Below, one piece after another: positions 1-8,614 of a DNA stretch of 64,000 nucleotides. Each line of letters opens with the position of its first letter. The stretch's first letter is position 1. Origin of the DNA: Bacillota bacterium (lineage in GTDB: Bacteria; Bacillota; Clostridia; Oscillospirales; Ruminococcaceae); NCBI GenBank assembly GCA_023396225.1, contig JAEWWT010000013.1:1-64000 (forward strand), written 5' to 3'. Made by a program: the position numbers and the translations under genes. The notes beneath the pieces are model-generated. The model was not told the DNA's origin, did no database searches, and saw nothing but the letters and a program-made list of their open reading frames with translations.

Positions 1-250
1 TGAAATTGAATTTGGTATTCAATGCAAAGTCTACATCAGCAAGCCAACTCTGCGGAAGCTTCGGCAAATCTCCATTCTCTATTGCAAATGCAAGACACTG
101 CATTACTGTGATAAGTCCCATTGAAAATTCATGATCCTTGTCACGCAGCATAAACACAACACGCTCAAAACAATTATCACAGTGTATACGTTCAGCCTTA
201 TGTAGTTCAGCTCGATTGAAAAAAATATCCTTTTGATTCATTTCATCCAT
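1..250 (-). CDS. hypothetical protein, 3' end cut by the window edge
   Basis: An open frame starts at an ATG at 250, preceded by an AAAGGA ribosome-binding site about 9 nt upstream, and stays open for 83 codons to the window edge. The protein has an H-C-x2-C cluster at residues 23-27, possibly part of a small metal site; the rest is hydrophilic and I do not recognise it. It lies next to fragments of conjugative-element proteins on the same strand, so it may be an accessory gene of the same element. No function is proposed. Confidence 0.6.
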   Translation of the reverse strand, partial: MDEMNQKDIFFNRAELHKAERIHCDNCFERVVFMLRDKDHEFSMGLITVMQCLAFAIENGDLPKLPQSWLADVDFALNTKFNF

Positions 251-299
251 ATTATATAATCCTTTCGCATTTTAGCATAAATATGTTATTTCGTCAACA

Positions 300-337
300 A
301 ATGTCTGCGGAGTAACGTTTATCACTCCGCAGACATT
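300..337 (-). terminator. hairpin terminator
   Basis: Perfect 14-bp inverted repeat (arms 300-313 and 324-337, core TGTCTGCGGAGT) with a 10-nt loop, just downstream of the stop at 351 on the minus strand. It is followed on that strand by a T-rich TTTGTTG stretch. It probably ends the minus-strand transcript over the mobile-element debris. Confidence 0.7.
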
Positions 338-350
338 CCCCACTGGGGAA

Positions 351-887
351 TTATCTTTCAGCCCCTTGTAAATCACGCTTCGGCGATTCTTTTTCTTTTT
401 CAGAAATACGTTCATATCCTTGCTGTTCAATGTTTTCAAGCCAAGTCAGAGTAAAATCATTACATTCTGCTTGTTTTTCAGGAGAATCAGTGTACACCTC
501 ATATATTCCCAAGCCACTATTCTCGAATTCCACAGCAGTTGCAGTACGTTTTTCATGGTCAATCTCATAAGTAATCATAGGATCATACATGAGATCTCCG
601 TTCTGAACATGAGTATGAGCCACGGTTATTTTATTTTCAGCTATCTTCTCAACAGACAAATTATTAAAGCATTCTCCGGCAGATAACTTTATGTACTTCT
701 CCTTTCCAGACATAACATCAGGGAACATTGTTTCAAGGCTTTCATATATTTCAGACAATTCTTCATTGCTTTCTCCGACTTCTGATACCTTAAGCTGAGC
801 ATCAACATCTATTAACTGACGTTCTTTTTCTTCAAGCTCCTCCTGACGTGGGAAAACCTCCTGGGAACGTTCTGCTGCTTCATTGTG
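351..887 (-). pseudogene. fragment of a conjugative-element accessory protein (DUF6908-like C-terminal region)
   Basis: The frame is open from an upstream TGA near 888 down to the stop at 351, but has no ATG and no ribosome-binding site; the first usable codon would be TTG at 758. The translated segment has a charged, coiled-coil-like start rich in E/K/Q, then a compact domain with the pattern AHTHVQNGDLMYDP and a C-terminal NIEQQGY. That pattern recalls the small DUF6908-type domain found in proteins of Firmicutes integrative conjugative elements; the family name is from memory. Absence of a start, and overlap in another frame with the next fragment (812-887), indicate a truncated remnant. 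Confidence 0.55.
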
Positions 888-1192
888 TCACCATCGGCAC
901 GATAATACAGCTTATTATCAACAACGGTATAGCTGAAAAAAGAAGAATCAGGGCTTGCTTCTATTTCATTCTCATTTTTTTCAGCAGTATAAAAGGTTTT
1001 TTCTGTGTTCATCTCACCCTGGATGTTTTTTATAGCTTCAGAAAGCTGCTGTTTTAAGTCAGTACCTTCAATAGGTACGCACATAGTTTCATTCTTTTGA
1101 TTGCCGTAAAGCTTGTTGCCTTCAACAATCTTTCCAAGCACCATTTCAGGATGATTAATGAAATACTGATTTATTTGAAAAAATCTAAGCAA
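812..1192 (-). pseudogene. fragment of a large mobile-element DNA methylase/helicase protein
   Basis: A 126-codon open frame with no ATG (it begins after an in-frame stop; the first possible start is TTG at 1192) encodes INQYFINHPEMVLGKIVEG followed by YGNQKNETMCVPIEG. The N-Y-F-x-N-H-P-E-M-V-L-G motif is typical of the very large N6-adenine methylase/SNF2-like helicase proteins of Firmicutes conjugative elements, which normally run to thousands of residues. Only a short internal slice remains, and its last residues run out of family-like sequence before the stop. It is best read as a deletion remnant. Confidence 0.6.
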
Positions 1193-1195
1193 TGC

Positions 1196-1210
1196 ATATT
1201 TTTAAGCTAT
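1196..1210 (+). promoter_or_regulatory. candidate LysR-type operator upstream of metE
   Basis: ATATTTTTAAGCTAT matches 12 of 15 positions of the perfect dyad ATAGCTTTTAGCTAT in the lysR promoter (5405-5419). The overall form resembles the ATAGTTT-x-AAACTAT boxes of MetR/MtaR-like methionine regulators. It sits about 90 nt before the metE start, with a TATACT-like -10 at 1257-1262 but no clear -35, which would suit an activator-dependent promoter. Regulation by the nearby LysR protein is inferred. Confidence 0.45.
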
Positions 1211-1297
1211 GCTTAGAGATAAAAAATAAGTGTTACCCTATACTGAGTGATTTATGATATACTGTTTTTAACAGATTATTTTGAAGGGATAGTTATT

Positions 1298-3571
1298 ATG
1301 AAAACATCAATTATAGGGTATCCAAGAGTAGGCTCTCTCCGTGAGCTGAAATTTGATTCTGAAAAATATTTCAAAAAGGAAATCAACTCCGAAAAGTTAT
1401 TTGAAACTGCAAGAAGCCTTCGCGCTGAGCACTGGAATGTTCAGCGCGAAAATGGTATTGATTTTATTCCGTCGAATGATTTTTCATTTTATGACAATAT
1501 TCTTGATACAGCGTATCTTTTTAATATCGTTCCCGAAAGATACAAAGCGTTAAACTTGTCAGAGATTGATACATATTTTGCAATGGCAAGAGGTTATCAG
1601 GGCGAAAGCGGTGATGTTAAAGCACTTGCAATGAAGAAATGGTTTAACACAAATTATCACTATATGGTGCCTGAAATTGAAGATAACGCTGATATAAAGC
1701 TTGCAGGAACAAAACCTATTAATGAATTTCTTGAAGCACAGAGTATAGGTATTAACACAAAACCGATTATAACAGGCGCATTTACATTGCTTAAGCTTGC
1801 ACGTTTTACAGGGAACAGAAGTATATCTGATTTTGCTGATAGAATTATTTCTGTTTACTCTGAACTTATATCAAAATTTAATTCTCTTAGGGCTGAGTAT
1901 ATTCAGCTTAATGAACCTTATTTGGTTTTTGACCTTACAGATGAGGATAAAAAGCTGTTTACTTCTCTTTATAATAAAATTCTTGCTGCCAAAGGAAATA
2001 CAAAAGTTATTTTACAGACCTATTTCGGTGATGTTCGTGATTGCTACAGCGAAATCTGTAATCTGGATTTTGACGGTATTGGACTTGATTTCACAGAGGG
2101 CAGAAAGTCGCTTGAGCTTGTAAAAGAGTTTGGCTTCCCGAAAGATAAAATTCTTTTTGCGGGACTTGTAAATGGTAAAAACATCTGGCGCAATAACTAT
2201 GCAAAGACTATTGAAGCTGTAACAGAGCTTAAAAAGCACAGTGAAAACATTGTATTGAACACTTCATGTTCTCTTCTACACGTTCCGTATACACTGAAAA
2301 ATGAAACAAAGCTTTCCGAAAGCTACAAAAAGCATTTTGCTTTTGCAGAGGAAAAGCTGAAAGAGCTGTCAGAGCTTAAAACAATACTTTCATCATCAAA
2401 TCAGCAGAATGAATCTGTACTTAAAGCTAACAGTCAAATCTTTGCTGAAAACAGAAACTGCACTGATAAAGCTGTTCAGAAAAAAACTGCAAAGCTTAAT
2501 GAAAAGGATTTTATAAGAACCCCTGAATTTGCTGAGCGTGAGAAAATTCAGAAAGCAAAGTTTAATCTGCCACTTTTCCCGACAACAACAATAGGCTCTT
2601 TTCCGCAGACAGCTGATGTACGTGAAAACCGCCGAGCTTTCAAAAACGGTGAGATTTCAGAGGAGCAGTATGTTTTATTCAATCAGAGAAAAATTGCTGA
2701 ATGTGTGGAGCTTCAGGAGCAAATCGGTCTTGACGTACTTGTTCACGGAGAATTTGAGCGAAATGACATGGTTGAATACTTCGGTGAGTGCCTTGACGGC
2801 TTTATTTTCACGGAAAAAGCATGGGTGCAGTCCTATGGCACACGCTGTGTAAAACCGCCTGTTATCTGGGGAGATGTTTCAAGAGCAAAGCCAATGACAA
2901 CAGAATGGTCAAAGTATGCACAAAGCCTAACAGATAAGCCGATGAAGGGTATGCTTACAGGTCCTGTAACTATTCTTAACTGGTCTTTTCCTCGTGAAGA
3001 CATATCCATTAAAGAAAGTGCTTTGCAGATAGGTCTTGCAATACGTGAAGAGGTTCTTGACCTTGAAGCAAACGGCATTAAAATTATCCAGGTTGATGAA
3101 GCTGCACTTCGTGAAAAGCTTCCTCTTAGAAAATCAGACTGGAACAAGGAGTATCTTGACTGGGCAATTTCTGCATTCCGGCTTGTTCATAGCGGTGTAA
3201 AGCCTGATACACAGATACATACACATATGTGCTACAGTGAATTTTCAGATATAATCAAAGAAATTGACGACATGGATGCAGATGTTATCACATTTGAAGC
3301 AAGCCGTTCCGACTTAACTATTTTAGACGCTCTGAAAGAAAATAACTTCCGCACAGAAGTTGGTCCGGGTGTATATGATATACATTCGCCTCGAGTTCCG
3401 ACTGTTTCGGAAATAAAGTCAGCGCTTTATAAAATGCTTGAAAGAATATCAAAAGAAAAGCTTTGGGTTAATCCTGACTGTGGTTTGAAAACAAGAGGAG
3501 AAAAAGAAACTGTTCCGAGCCTTGAAAACCTTGTGCAGGCGGCAAAGGAGATAAGGAATGAAAACAGCTGA
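1298..3571 (+). CDS. metE: cobalamin-independent methionine synthase
   Basis: Transfers the methyl group of 5-methyl-THF (polyglutamate) to homocysteine, the last step of methionine synthesis, in the cytoplasm. The 757-residue protein has the usual family length and double-barrel layout. The C-terminal zinc/homocysteine site is visible as His643 and Cys645 (IHTHMCYS) and Cys728 (NPDCGLKTR). The ATG at 1298 is chosen over the upstream TTG/ATG codons because AAGGGAT lies 7 nt before it and the N-terminus MKTSIIGYPRVG is family-typical. It overlaps metF by 14 nt, so the enzyme making the methyl donor is translationally coupled to the one using it. A LysR-type site candidate lies at 1196-1210. 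Confidence 0.97.
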   Translation: MKTSIIGYPRVGSLRELKFDSEKYFKKEINSEKLFETARSLRAEHWNVQRENGIDFIPSNDFSFYDNILDTAYLFNIVPERYKALNLSEIDTYFAMARGYQGESGDVKALAMKKWFNTNYHYMVPEIEDNADIKLAGTKPINEFLEAQSIGINTKPIITGAFTLLKLARFTGNRSISDFADRIISVYSELISKFNSLRAEYIQLNEPYLVFDLTDEDKKLFTSLYNKILAAKGNTKVILQTYFGDVRDCYSEICNLDFDGIGLDFTEGRKSLELVKEFGFPKDKILFAGLVNGKNIWRNNYAKTIEAVTELKKHSENIVLNTSCSLLHVPYTLKNETKLSESYKKHFAFAEEKLKELSELKTILSSSNQQNESVLKANSQIFAENRNCTDKAVQKKTAKLNEKDFIRTPEFAEREKIQKAKFNLPLFPTTTIGSFPQTADVRENRRAFKNGEISEEQYVLFNQRKIAECVELQEQIGLDVLVHGEFERNDMVEYFGECLDGFIFTEKAWVQSYGTRCVKPPVIWGDVSRAKPMTTEWSKYAQSLTDKPMKGMLTGPVTILNWSFPREDISIKESALQIGLAIREEVLDLEANGIKIIQVDEAALREKLPLRKSDWNKEYLDWAISAFRLVHSGVKPDTQIHTHMCYSEFSDIIKEIDDMDADVITFEASRSDLTILDALKENNFRTEVGPGVYDIHSPRVPTVSEIKSALYKMLERISKEKLWVNPDCGLKTRGEKETVPSLENLVQAAKEIRNENS

Positions 3572-4421
3572 ATTATTTAAGTATAAAACAGTCTTGTCAT
3601 TTGAGGTTTTCCCTCCTAAGCCAACAGCTTCTGATGATACAATATACGAGACGCTAGCTGAATTAAGGAAATTAAGCCCTGATTTTATCAGCGTAACCTA
3701 TGGTGCAGGCGGTGGGGCAAACTGTGAAAAAACACTTGCAATTTCGTCTGCTGTAAAGAATAAATATGGTATTGAAAGCGTGGCACATCTGCCCGGAATC
3801 AATCTCACAAAATCTGATGTACTTGGCATTTTAGACGGATTTCGTGAAAATAATATTGAAAATATTCTTGCTTTGAGGGGTGATATAAATCCCGAAATTA
3901 TTGCAGGTGGTGATTTTGTTCACGCTGACGAGCTGATTGAATTTATTAGAAAAAATGGAGAGTTCAACATTCTTTCAGCTTGTTATCCAGAGGGACACCC
4001 CGAAAGCAAAAACATTGTCGAAGATATACAAAATCTGAAACGAAAGGCTGACGCAGGTGCAAATCATCTTGTAACTCAGCTTTTTCTTGACAATGATTAT
4101 TTCTATACCTTTAAAGAAAGAACTGCACTTGCAGGAATTAATCTTCCGATTGAAGCGGGAATTATGCCTGTGACAAATAAAAGTCAGATTGAACGCATGG
4201 TGAAAATGTGCGGAATAAATCTGCCGAAAAAGTTCATGAAGATGATTGAGAAATATGAGAATAACCCTATTGCCTTACGAGATGCGGGCATTGCATATGC
4301 AATTGACCAGATTGTTGACCTTATTTCACAGGGCGTTGACGGTATTCATCTTTATACTATGAATAAACCATATATTGCTCATAAAATCTATGAAGCAGTT
4401 TTCAGATTAATAGTAGCATAA
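3558..4421 (+). CDS. metF: 5,10-methylenetetrahydrofolate reductase
   Basis: Reduces 5,10-methylene-THF to 5-methyl-THF with a flavin cofactor, supplying the methyl donor for MetE. The 287-residue protein has the single-domain bacterial MetF length. The N-terminus FEVFPPK carries the conserved catalytic-face Glu, then ISVTYGAGGG and the LALRGD motif near residue 110. The start overlaps the end of metE by 14 nt, so the two genes form one operon. A strong hairpin follows the stop. The electron donor partner cannot be told from sequence. Confidence 0.96.
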   Translation: MKTAELFKYKTVLSFEVFPPKPTASDDTIYETLAELRKLSPDFISVTYGAGGGANCEKTLAISSAVKNKYGIESVAHLPGINLTKSDVLGILDGFRENNIENILALRGDINPEIIAGGDFVHADELIEFIRKNGEFNILSACYPEGHPESKNIVEDIQNLKRKADAGANHLVTQLFLDNDYFYTFKERTALAGINLPIEAGIMPVTNKSQIERMVKMCGINLPKKFMKMIEKYENNPIALRDAGIAYAIDQIVDLISQGVDGIHLYTMNKPYIAHKIYEAVFRLIVA

Positions 4422-4433
4422 TATAGCATACCA

Positions 4434-4469
4434 AAAGCACTTCGGACCGCAAAATGTTCGGAGTGCTTT
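4434..4469. terminator. bidirectional terminator between metF and lysR
   Basis: A 14-bp stem (4434-4447 with 4456-4469, including two G-U pairs) lies between convergent metF and lysR. It is T-rich on the plus side (TTTACTTTAT) and A-rich upstream (T-rich on the minus strand), so it can stop both transcripts. Confidence 0.8.
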
Positions 4470-4472
4470 ACT

Positions 4473-5390
4473 TTATAACGACTTGTCATATGTGTTAATT
4501 AATCGCTTGAGTTCATCAATATAGTTTAGAGCAAAGTTGCTTAGATTAGCTTTTTCATTTTTAATGAATCCAACATTCATTTTTTCATCTGTTTCAAGCG
4601 GAACAGAAATTATACTATCACCATTAAGATTGCTGTTAAGCACTCCTGTGCAAATCGTATAGCCGTTAAGTCCTATAAGTAAATTGAACAATGTCGCTCT
4701 GTCGCTCACATGGATAATTTTTTTATGGGATACTGTACTTAGAATTTCCTCCGAGAAATAAAAGGAATTGTTTTCGCCTTGTTCAAAGGCAAGGCAAGGA
4801 TAATCCTCCAAATCTGAAAGTGAGATTGATTTTTTATCTGCCAGCGGGTGAGAAGAGCTTACAAAAACATGAGGATTGGCTGTAAACAAGGGTGTAAAAA
4901 CAAGATGACTTTCTTTGAGCAGTTTAGTGATAATCTTTTCGTTGAATTCACTGAGATATAGTATTCCTATCTCACTGTGGAAATTCTTAACGTCCTCGAT
5001 TATTTCGTAAGTTCGGGTTTCACGCAGAGTAAATTCATATTCATTCGTATCAAGCACAGAAATAACATTGACAAAGGCATTGACGGCAAAAGCATAATGC
5101 TGTGTTGAAACAGAGCAAAGCTGTCTTGACGGCTTTTTATTCAAATAACGCTGTTCCATCAGCTCAGCCTGTTCGACAACCTGCCTTGCATACGAAAGAA
5201 ATTCAGTACCATCCGAAGTAAGCGTAATACCCTTTACGGAACGCTGAAATATTTCAATGCCTGTTTCCGTTTCAATATCCCTAACAGCATTTGAAAGGCT
5301 TGGCTGTGTGATAAACAGTTTTTTTGATGCTTCCGTAATTGAACCGCACTGAACGATTGTTATTATATATTTCATTTGCTGTAAAGTCAT
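4473..5390 (-). CDS. LysR-family transcriptional regulator, probable methionine/sulfur regulator
   Basis: The 305-residue protein has the standard LTTR plan: a winged HTH at residues 1-60 (MTLQQMKYI, GSITEASKKLFITQPSLSNAVRDIE) and a periplasmic-binding-protein-like effector domain from about residue 90. It is convergent with metE-metF. Its promoter holds a perfect dyad ATAGCTTTTAGCTAT just after the -10, and a near copy occurs before metE, so it is a good candidate regulator of both. The effector is unknown; homocysteine or O-acetylserine would fit the family (inference). It could instead control genes outside the window. Confidence 0.88.
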   Translation of the reverse strand: MTLQQMKYIITIVQCGSITEASKKLFITQPSLSNAVRDIETETGIEIFQRSVKGITLTSDGTEFLSYARQVVEQAELMEQRYLNKKPSRQLCSVSTQHYAFAVNAFVNVISVLDTNEYEFTLRETRTYEIIEDVKNFHSEIGILYLSEFNEKIITKLLKESHLVFTPLFTANPHVFVSSSHPLADKKSISLSDLEDYPCLAFEQGENNSFYFSEEILSTVSHKKIIHVSDRATLFNLLIGLNGYTICTGVLNSNLNGDSIISVPLETDEKMNVGFIKNEKANLSNFALNYIDELKRLINTYDKSL

Positions 5391-5404
5391 ACGATAACCC
5401 CTTC

Positions 5405-5448
5405 ATAGCTTTTAGCTATATTATAGCAGTGTTATCATGAATTGTCCA
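5405..5448 (-). promoter_or_regulatory. lysR promoter with overlapping dyad operator
   Basis: On the minus strand TGGACA (5448-5443), a 17-nt spacer and TGCTATAAT (-10 at 5425-5420, extended TG) form a strong sigma-A promoter. Immediately downstream is the perfect 6-3-6 dyad ATAGCT-TTT-AGCTAT (5405-5419), partly shared with a second dyad GCTAT-att-ATAGC (5415-5427). The location suits autorepression by the LysR product. Confidence 0.65.
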
Positions 5449-5873
5449 GCGAAAGTGAATAAAGTGCTGGCTAGATAAGTCAGTTATAATGGTATTATTG
5501 TTAATGGGATGGAGCATTTATTATTGCGTTTCTTGACATAAACACTATGATGAGTGCGAAGATAGTATTAATCGGAGTTCGTTACTATTTATTAGTAATT
5601 TTGAAATAGACAAGCTTTATGGATAATTATAATAATTGTAAAGTTTTACATTGTTTAATTCTAGTTTTTGTGCAAAAAGTAGAACATATTTTATTTTTTA
5701 GTAATGACCATAAAAATGCTTCTGAAAATAAACAGTAAACAATATTGATAGAAAGTAAAACTATTTACTAATAATATATAAAAATTAAAATAATGAAAAT
5801 GTGAGGTATAATAATTTAATAGAATTTTATGAAAATCAGGCTAATAACTGAAAAGCATCCGAAGGGAGTAGGA

Positions 5874-5942
5874 ATGGTCTTGACACAGATGTTTACTGCG
5901 AAGAAAATCCAATTACCAAGTCATGTTATAATTTGTAAATAA
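5874..5942 (+). CDS. possible small ORF, 22 codons
   Basis: ATG at 5874 is preceded 5 nt upstream by AAGGGAG, a better ribosome-binding site than many genes here have. The frame encodes MVLTQMFTAKK followed by IQLPSHVIICK and stops at 5942, only 1 nt before a strong hairpin (5944-5977). A -10-like TATAAT lies near 5812. The promoter, RBS, short frame and terminator form a complete small transcription unit on paper. The peptide is not recognised and coding status is uncertain; a small RNA is the main alternative. Confidence 0.3.
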   Translation: MVLTQMFTAKKIQLPSHVIICK

Positions 5943-5943
5943 T

Positions 5944-5977
5944 AAAGGTTGCGTAGTTTGAAAACTATGCAACCTTT
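5944..5977. terminator. hairpin, probable bidirectional terminator
   Basis: Arms AAAGGTTGCGTAGTTT (5944-5959) and 5962-5977 pair over 16 positions with one G-U, giving a tight loop. It lies between the plus-strand small ORF and the minus-strand lipoprotein gene and could serve both. The flanks are only moderately T-rich. Confidence 0.6.
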
Positions 5978-6017
5978 ACATTAAACTTCTTTAAGAATAC
6001 TATTTTTGGCAGCTTAT

Positions 6018-6659
6018 TTATTTAATATCAACTGGTGTCTTTGTAGCAGCTTCAGTAATTTTTATACTGAAAAATGTTGCATAATAATCATCTACGTCAT
6101 TGACGGTATCATAAGTAAGATTCATCGTGAATTCTACATCAAAAGTATTACAGTTTAAAGTCTTTACATAAACCAGATCCTGATCAATGCCTTCAGTTCC
6201 AGTCATCTTTCCTTTTGCTTCAACACCATACTTAGCAGCAAGCTGAGCAGACTTTTGTTCAAAATACTTTTCAGCTGTTGGTCGGTCAAGAACACAGGTT
6301 ACTTCCTGCATATATCCATTCAAAAAGTAATTATCCTGCTTACTGTCATAATTAAAGAAATATGTGATTATAGAATCATCAGCATAATAATATGCTGCTT
6401 CAGCTGGAATCAGATTTCTTACTTCAATAATTTCTGTATCGTTATTAATGCTCCATATTTCTGTGTCCGTTTCATAATAAAGATCAATGCCGTCCTGCTG
6501 AAGACTGATTATTTTATTAATATCCATTCCAAGTCTTACCTTGGTAAGAATACCTGAATATTCAGTTGTTTCTTCTGAAGCTTTTTCTTCCTTTTTACAT
6601 GAAGAAAACAGCACACAGCATAGAATTACGGACATAAGAATACATAGTAGCTTTTTCAT
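6018..6659 (-). CDS. predicted lipoprotein of unknown function
   Basis: The 213-residue protein starts with a type II signal peptide, MKKLLCILMSVILCCVLFSSC, with the lipobox LFSSC giving a lipidated Cys21. A Lys/Glu-rich linker follows, then a mixed alpha/beta domain. The ATG at 6659 is used rather than the one at 6671 because GGAGG overlaps the upstream ATG and is well spaced to the second. It is predicted to be anchored on the outer face of the membrane. The domain is not recognised. A monocistronic unit seems likely, since it is separated from its neighbours by AT-rich gaps. Confidence 0.8.
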   Translation of the reverse strand: MKKLLCILMSVILCCVLFSSCKKEEKASEETTEYSGILTKVRLGMDINKIISLQQDGIDLYYETDTEIWSINNDTEIIEVRNLIPAEAAYYYADDSIITYFFNYDSKQDNYFLNGYMQEVTCVLDRPTAEKYFEQKSAQLAAKYGVEAKGKMTGTEGIDQDLVYVKTLNCNTFDVEFTMNLTYDTVNDVDDYYATFFSIKITEAATKTPVDIK

Positions 6660-6795
6660 AAAGGCCTCCATGATAATATATGATTATGGTAAAAAACAAT
6701 TAATTATGTAAAATTTAATATTATTATAAAGCATAATGATAATATTGTCAATGCTTTGGTTGAATTTATAATAATAATTATGCAAAATAACGAAG

Positions 6796-6822
6796 AATGG
6801 GAAGAATATAATTCTTCCCATT
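6796..6822 (-). terminator. terminator of the iorA-paaK operon
   Basis: Perfect 12-bp stem (6796-6807 with 6811-6822, AATGGGAAGAAT) and 3-nt loop right after the stop of the ACT-domain gene at 6829 on the minus strand. It is followed by a loosely T-rich stretch. It probably marks the end of the operon that begins with iorA. Confidence 0.75.
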
Positions 6823-6828
6823 TGTTAA

Positions 6829-7260
6829 TTACATTTCGTAAACTTGCTCGCTGGTGAGCAGTGTAAAGTTGTTTTCTTTTAATGCCTCAACAGCTCGGTC
6901 ATTGTTGTCAACACGGAAAATCACATAAGCCTGGTCTTCTGATTTGGATATAAATGCATACATATATTCAACAGAAATATTTGAAGCATAGAGTGTATCC
7001 ATAGCATCTGCAAGTCCACCTGGCTTATCAGAAATACCAATTGCAATTACATTAGTAAGTGAAACTGTACAATTTGCATTTTTAAGAACTTCTATGGTTT
7101 TCTCAGGTTTGTTTACAATAAGTCTGAGAATTCCAAAATCTCTTGTATCAGCAATTGACAAAGCACGGATATCAATATCATTTTCCTTAAGCAATCTCGT
7201 AATTCCTGAAAGCCTGCCGGGCTTATTCTCTACAAAAATAGAAATCTGCTTTATTAACAT
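6829..7260 (-). CDS. tandem ACT-domain protein, regulator linked to aryl-CoA ligase
   Basis: The 143-residue protein consists of two ACT domains (about residues 4-70 and 71-140) and nothing else; ENKPGRLSGITRLL and ISDKPGGLADAMDTL are the two ligand-facing loops. ACT domains bind amino acids, here most plausibly aromatic ones. Genes of this type commonly sit beside paaK-like ligases. It is the last gene of the minus-strand operon, 18 nt after paaK. GGAGGGG precedes the ATG at 7260. It may sense Phe/Trp/Tyr and modulate the neighbouring enzymes; this is inferred from context. Confidence 0.85.
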   Translation of the reverse strand: MLIKQISIFVENKPGRLSGITRLLKENDIDIRALSIADTRDFGILRLIVNKPEKTIEVLKNANCTVSLTNVIAIGISDKPGGLADAMDTLYASNISVEYMYAFISKSEDQAYVIFRVDNNDRAVEALKENNFTLLTSEQVYEM

Positions 7261-7278
7261 AATAATCCCCTCCTAATT

Positions 7279-8586
7279 TTAGTGAAGCTTACGTTTATCT
7301 ATAACCCTTACAGCCTTGCCTTCAAATCTTGTAAGGGTTTTAGGTTCTACAAGAGTGATTCTAGCTGAAATGCCAAGTGTTGATTCAATTGCAGCCTTAA
7401 TTGCACGTTCCTGTTCTTCAAGGCTCTTTACTGTATCAGAGAACATTTCATCTGTAAGTTCTACCTTTATTTCTAAAATATCAGTATTGTTAACTCTGTC
7501 AACGATAAGCTGATAATGAGGTGATGTGTTTCCAAGGGAGAGAAGCACAGATTCAACCTGTGAAGGAAATACATTTACTCCTCTAATGATAAGCATATCA
7601 TCAGTGCGTCCCTTAGGCTTGAGCATTTTGATGAGAGTGCGTCCGCATGAACATTTTTCTCTTGAAAGAACGCCGATATCTTTTGTTCTGTATCTGATCA
7701 CAGGAAATGCTTCTTTTGTAATGCATGTGAATACAAGCTCACCCTGTTCACCGTCAGGAAGAACCTTTCCAGTATCAGGATCAATGGTTTCAACAATAAA
7801 GTTATCTTCATTGATATGCATTCCTGTCTGTTCTTCACATTCAAAAGCAACACCAGGCCCGATTATTTCAGTAAGTCCGTAAATATCAAATGCCTTCAAG
7901 CCAAGCTTATTCTGTATTTCAGTACGCATTTCCTCGGTCCAAGGTTCTGCTCCGAAAATACCGACTTTAAGCTTAATGTCATCCTTTGTAATTCCCATTT
8001 CATCCATTGTTTCAGCAAGGAAAAGAGCATAAGACGGAGTACAGCAGATAACAGTTGAACCGAAGTCCTTGATTATATTAATCTGCCTTTGTGTATTACC
8101 TGTTGAAACAGGGATAACAGTAAGTCCCGCTTTCTCAGCACCGCCGTGCATTCCAAGACCGCCTGTAAACAGTCCGTAACCATATGAAACATGCATAAAG
8201 TCTTTTTTGCTTGCACCTGCAGCAGTTAGAGACCTTGCGCAGCAATCTGCCCACATATCAAGGTCATTCTGTGTGTATCCTACAACAATTTGTTTACCTG
8301 TTGTTCCAGATGAGGCGTGAAGTCTTACAACTTGATCCATAGGAACAGCAAACATGCCATAAGGATATGTATCACGAAGATCCTGTTTGACAACAAACGG
8401 AAGCTTGTAAAGATCGTCAACACTTCTTATGTCATCAGGCGTTACTCCTATTGCATCCATCTTTTCACGATAGAACGGAACATTTTGATAAACACGTCTT
8501 ATAGTCTGTGAAAGTCTGAAGCTCTGCAGCGCACGCATTTCATCTTTTGTGGCACATTCAATTGATTCGTTCCAATACTTTGACAT
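7279..8586 (-). CDS. paaK: phenylacetate-CoA ligase family enzyme
   Basis: AMP-forming acyl-CoA ligase that activates aryl acetates (phenylacetate, indoleacetate) with ATP and CoA. The 435-residue length and N-terminus match PaaK. The phosphate-binding loop SSGTTG is at residues 92-97, the YGLTEI adenylation motif near residue 240, and a C-terminal domain rotates around KGRTDD. GGAGGAG precedes the ATG. It lies in one operon with iorA/iorB, whose product or substrate is the same aryl-acetyl-CoA, so the cluster links aryl acetate and aryl pyruvate. Exact substrate preference cannot be read from sequence. Confidence 0.93.
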   Translation of the reverse strand: MSKYWNESIECATKDEMRALQSFRLSQTIRRVYQNVPFYREKMDAIGVTPDDIRSVDDLYKLPFVVKQDLRDTYPYGMFAVPMDQVVRLHASSGTTGKQIVVGYTQNDLDMWADCCARSLTAAGASKKDFMHVSYGYGLFTGGLGMHGGAEKAGLTVIPVSTGNTQRQINIIKDFGSTVICCTPSYALFLAETMDEMGITKDDIKLKVGIFGAEPWTEEMRTEIQNKLGLKAFDIYGLTEIIGPGVAFECEEQTGMHINEDNFIVETIDPDTGKVLPDGEQGELVFTCITKEAFPVIRYRTKDIGVLSREKCSCGRTLIKMLKPKGRTDDMLIIRGVNVFPSQVESVLLSLGNTSPHYQLIVDRVNNTDILEIKVELTDEMFSDTVKSLEEQERAIKAAIESTLGISARITLVEPKTLTRFEGKAVRVIDKRKLH

Positions 8587-8614
8587 TTTATAACTCCTCC
8601 CAGCTGATATGCTG

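Larger units (their letters stand above)
5391..6017. other. long AT-rich intergenic region
   Basis: A gap of about 630 nt between the lysR start and the stop of the lipoprotein gene. It holds the lysR promoter, a TTGACA at about 5532, a TATAAT-like box near 5812, the 22-codon ORF at 5874 and the hairpin at 5944-5977. I see no conserved protein fragment in the rest of it. It may be a decayed gene. Confidence 0.6.

Noticed and set aside
1247..1297. N-terminal extension of metE from 1247
   Set aside because: The extension MIYDILFL is not family-like and the ribosome-binding site fits the ATG at 1298.
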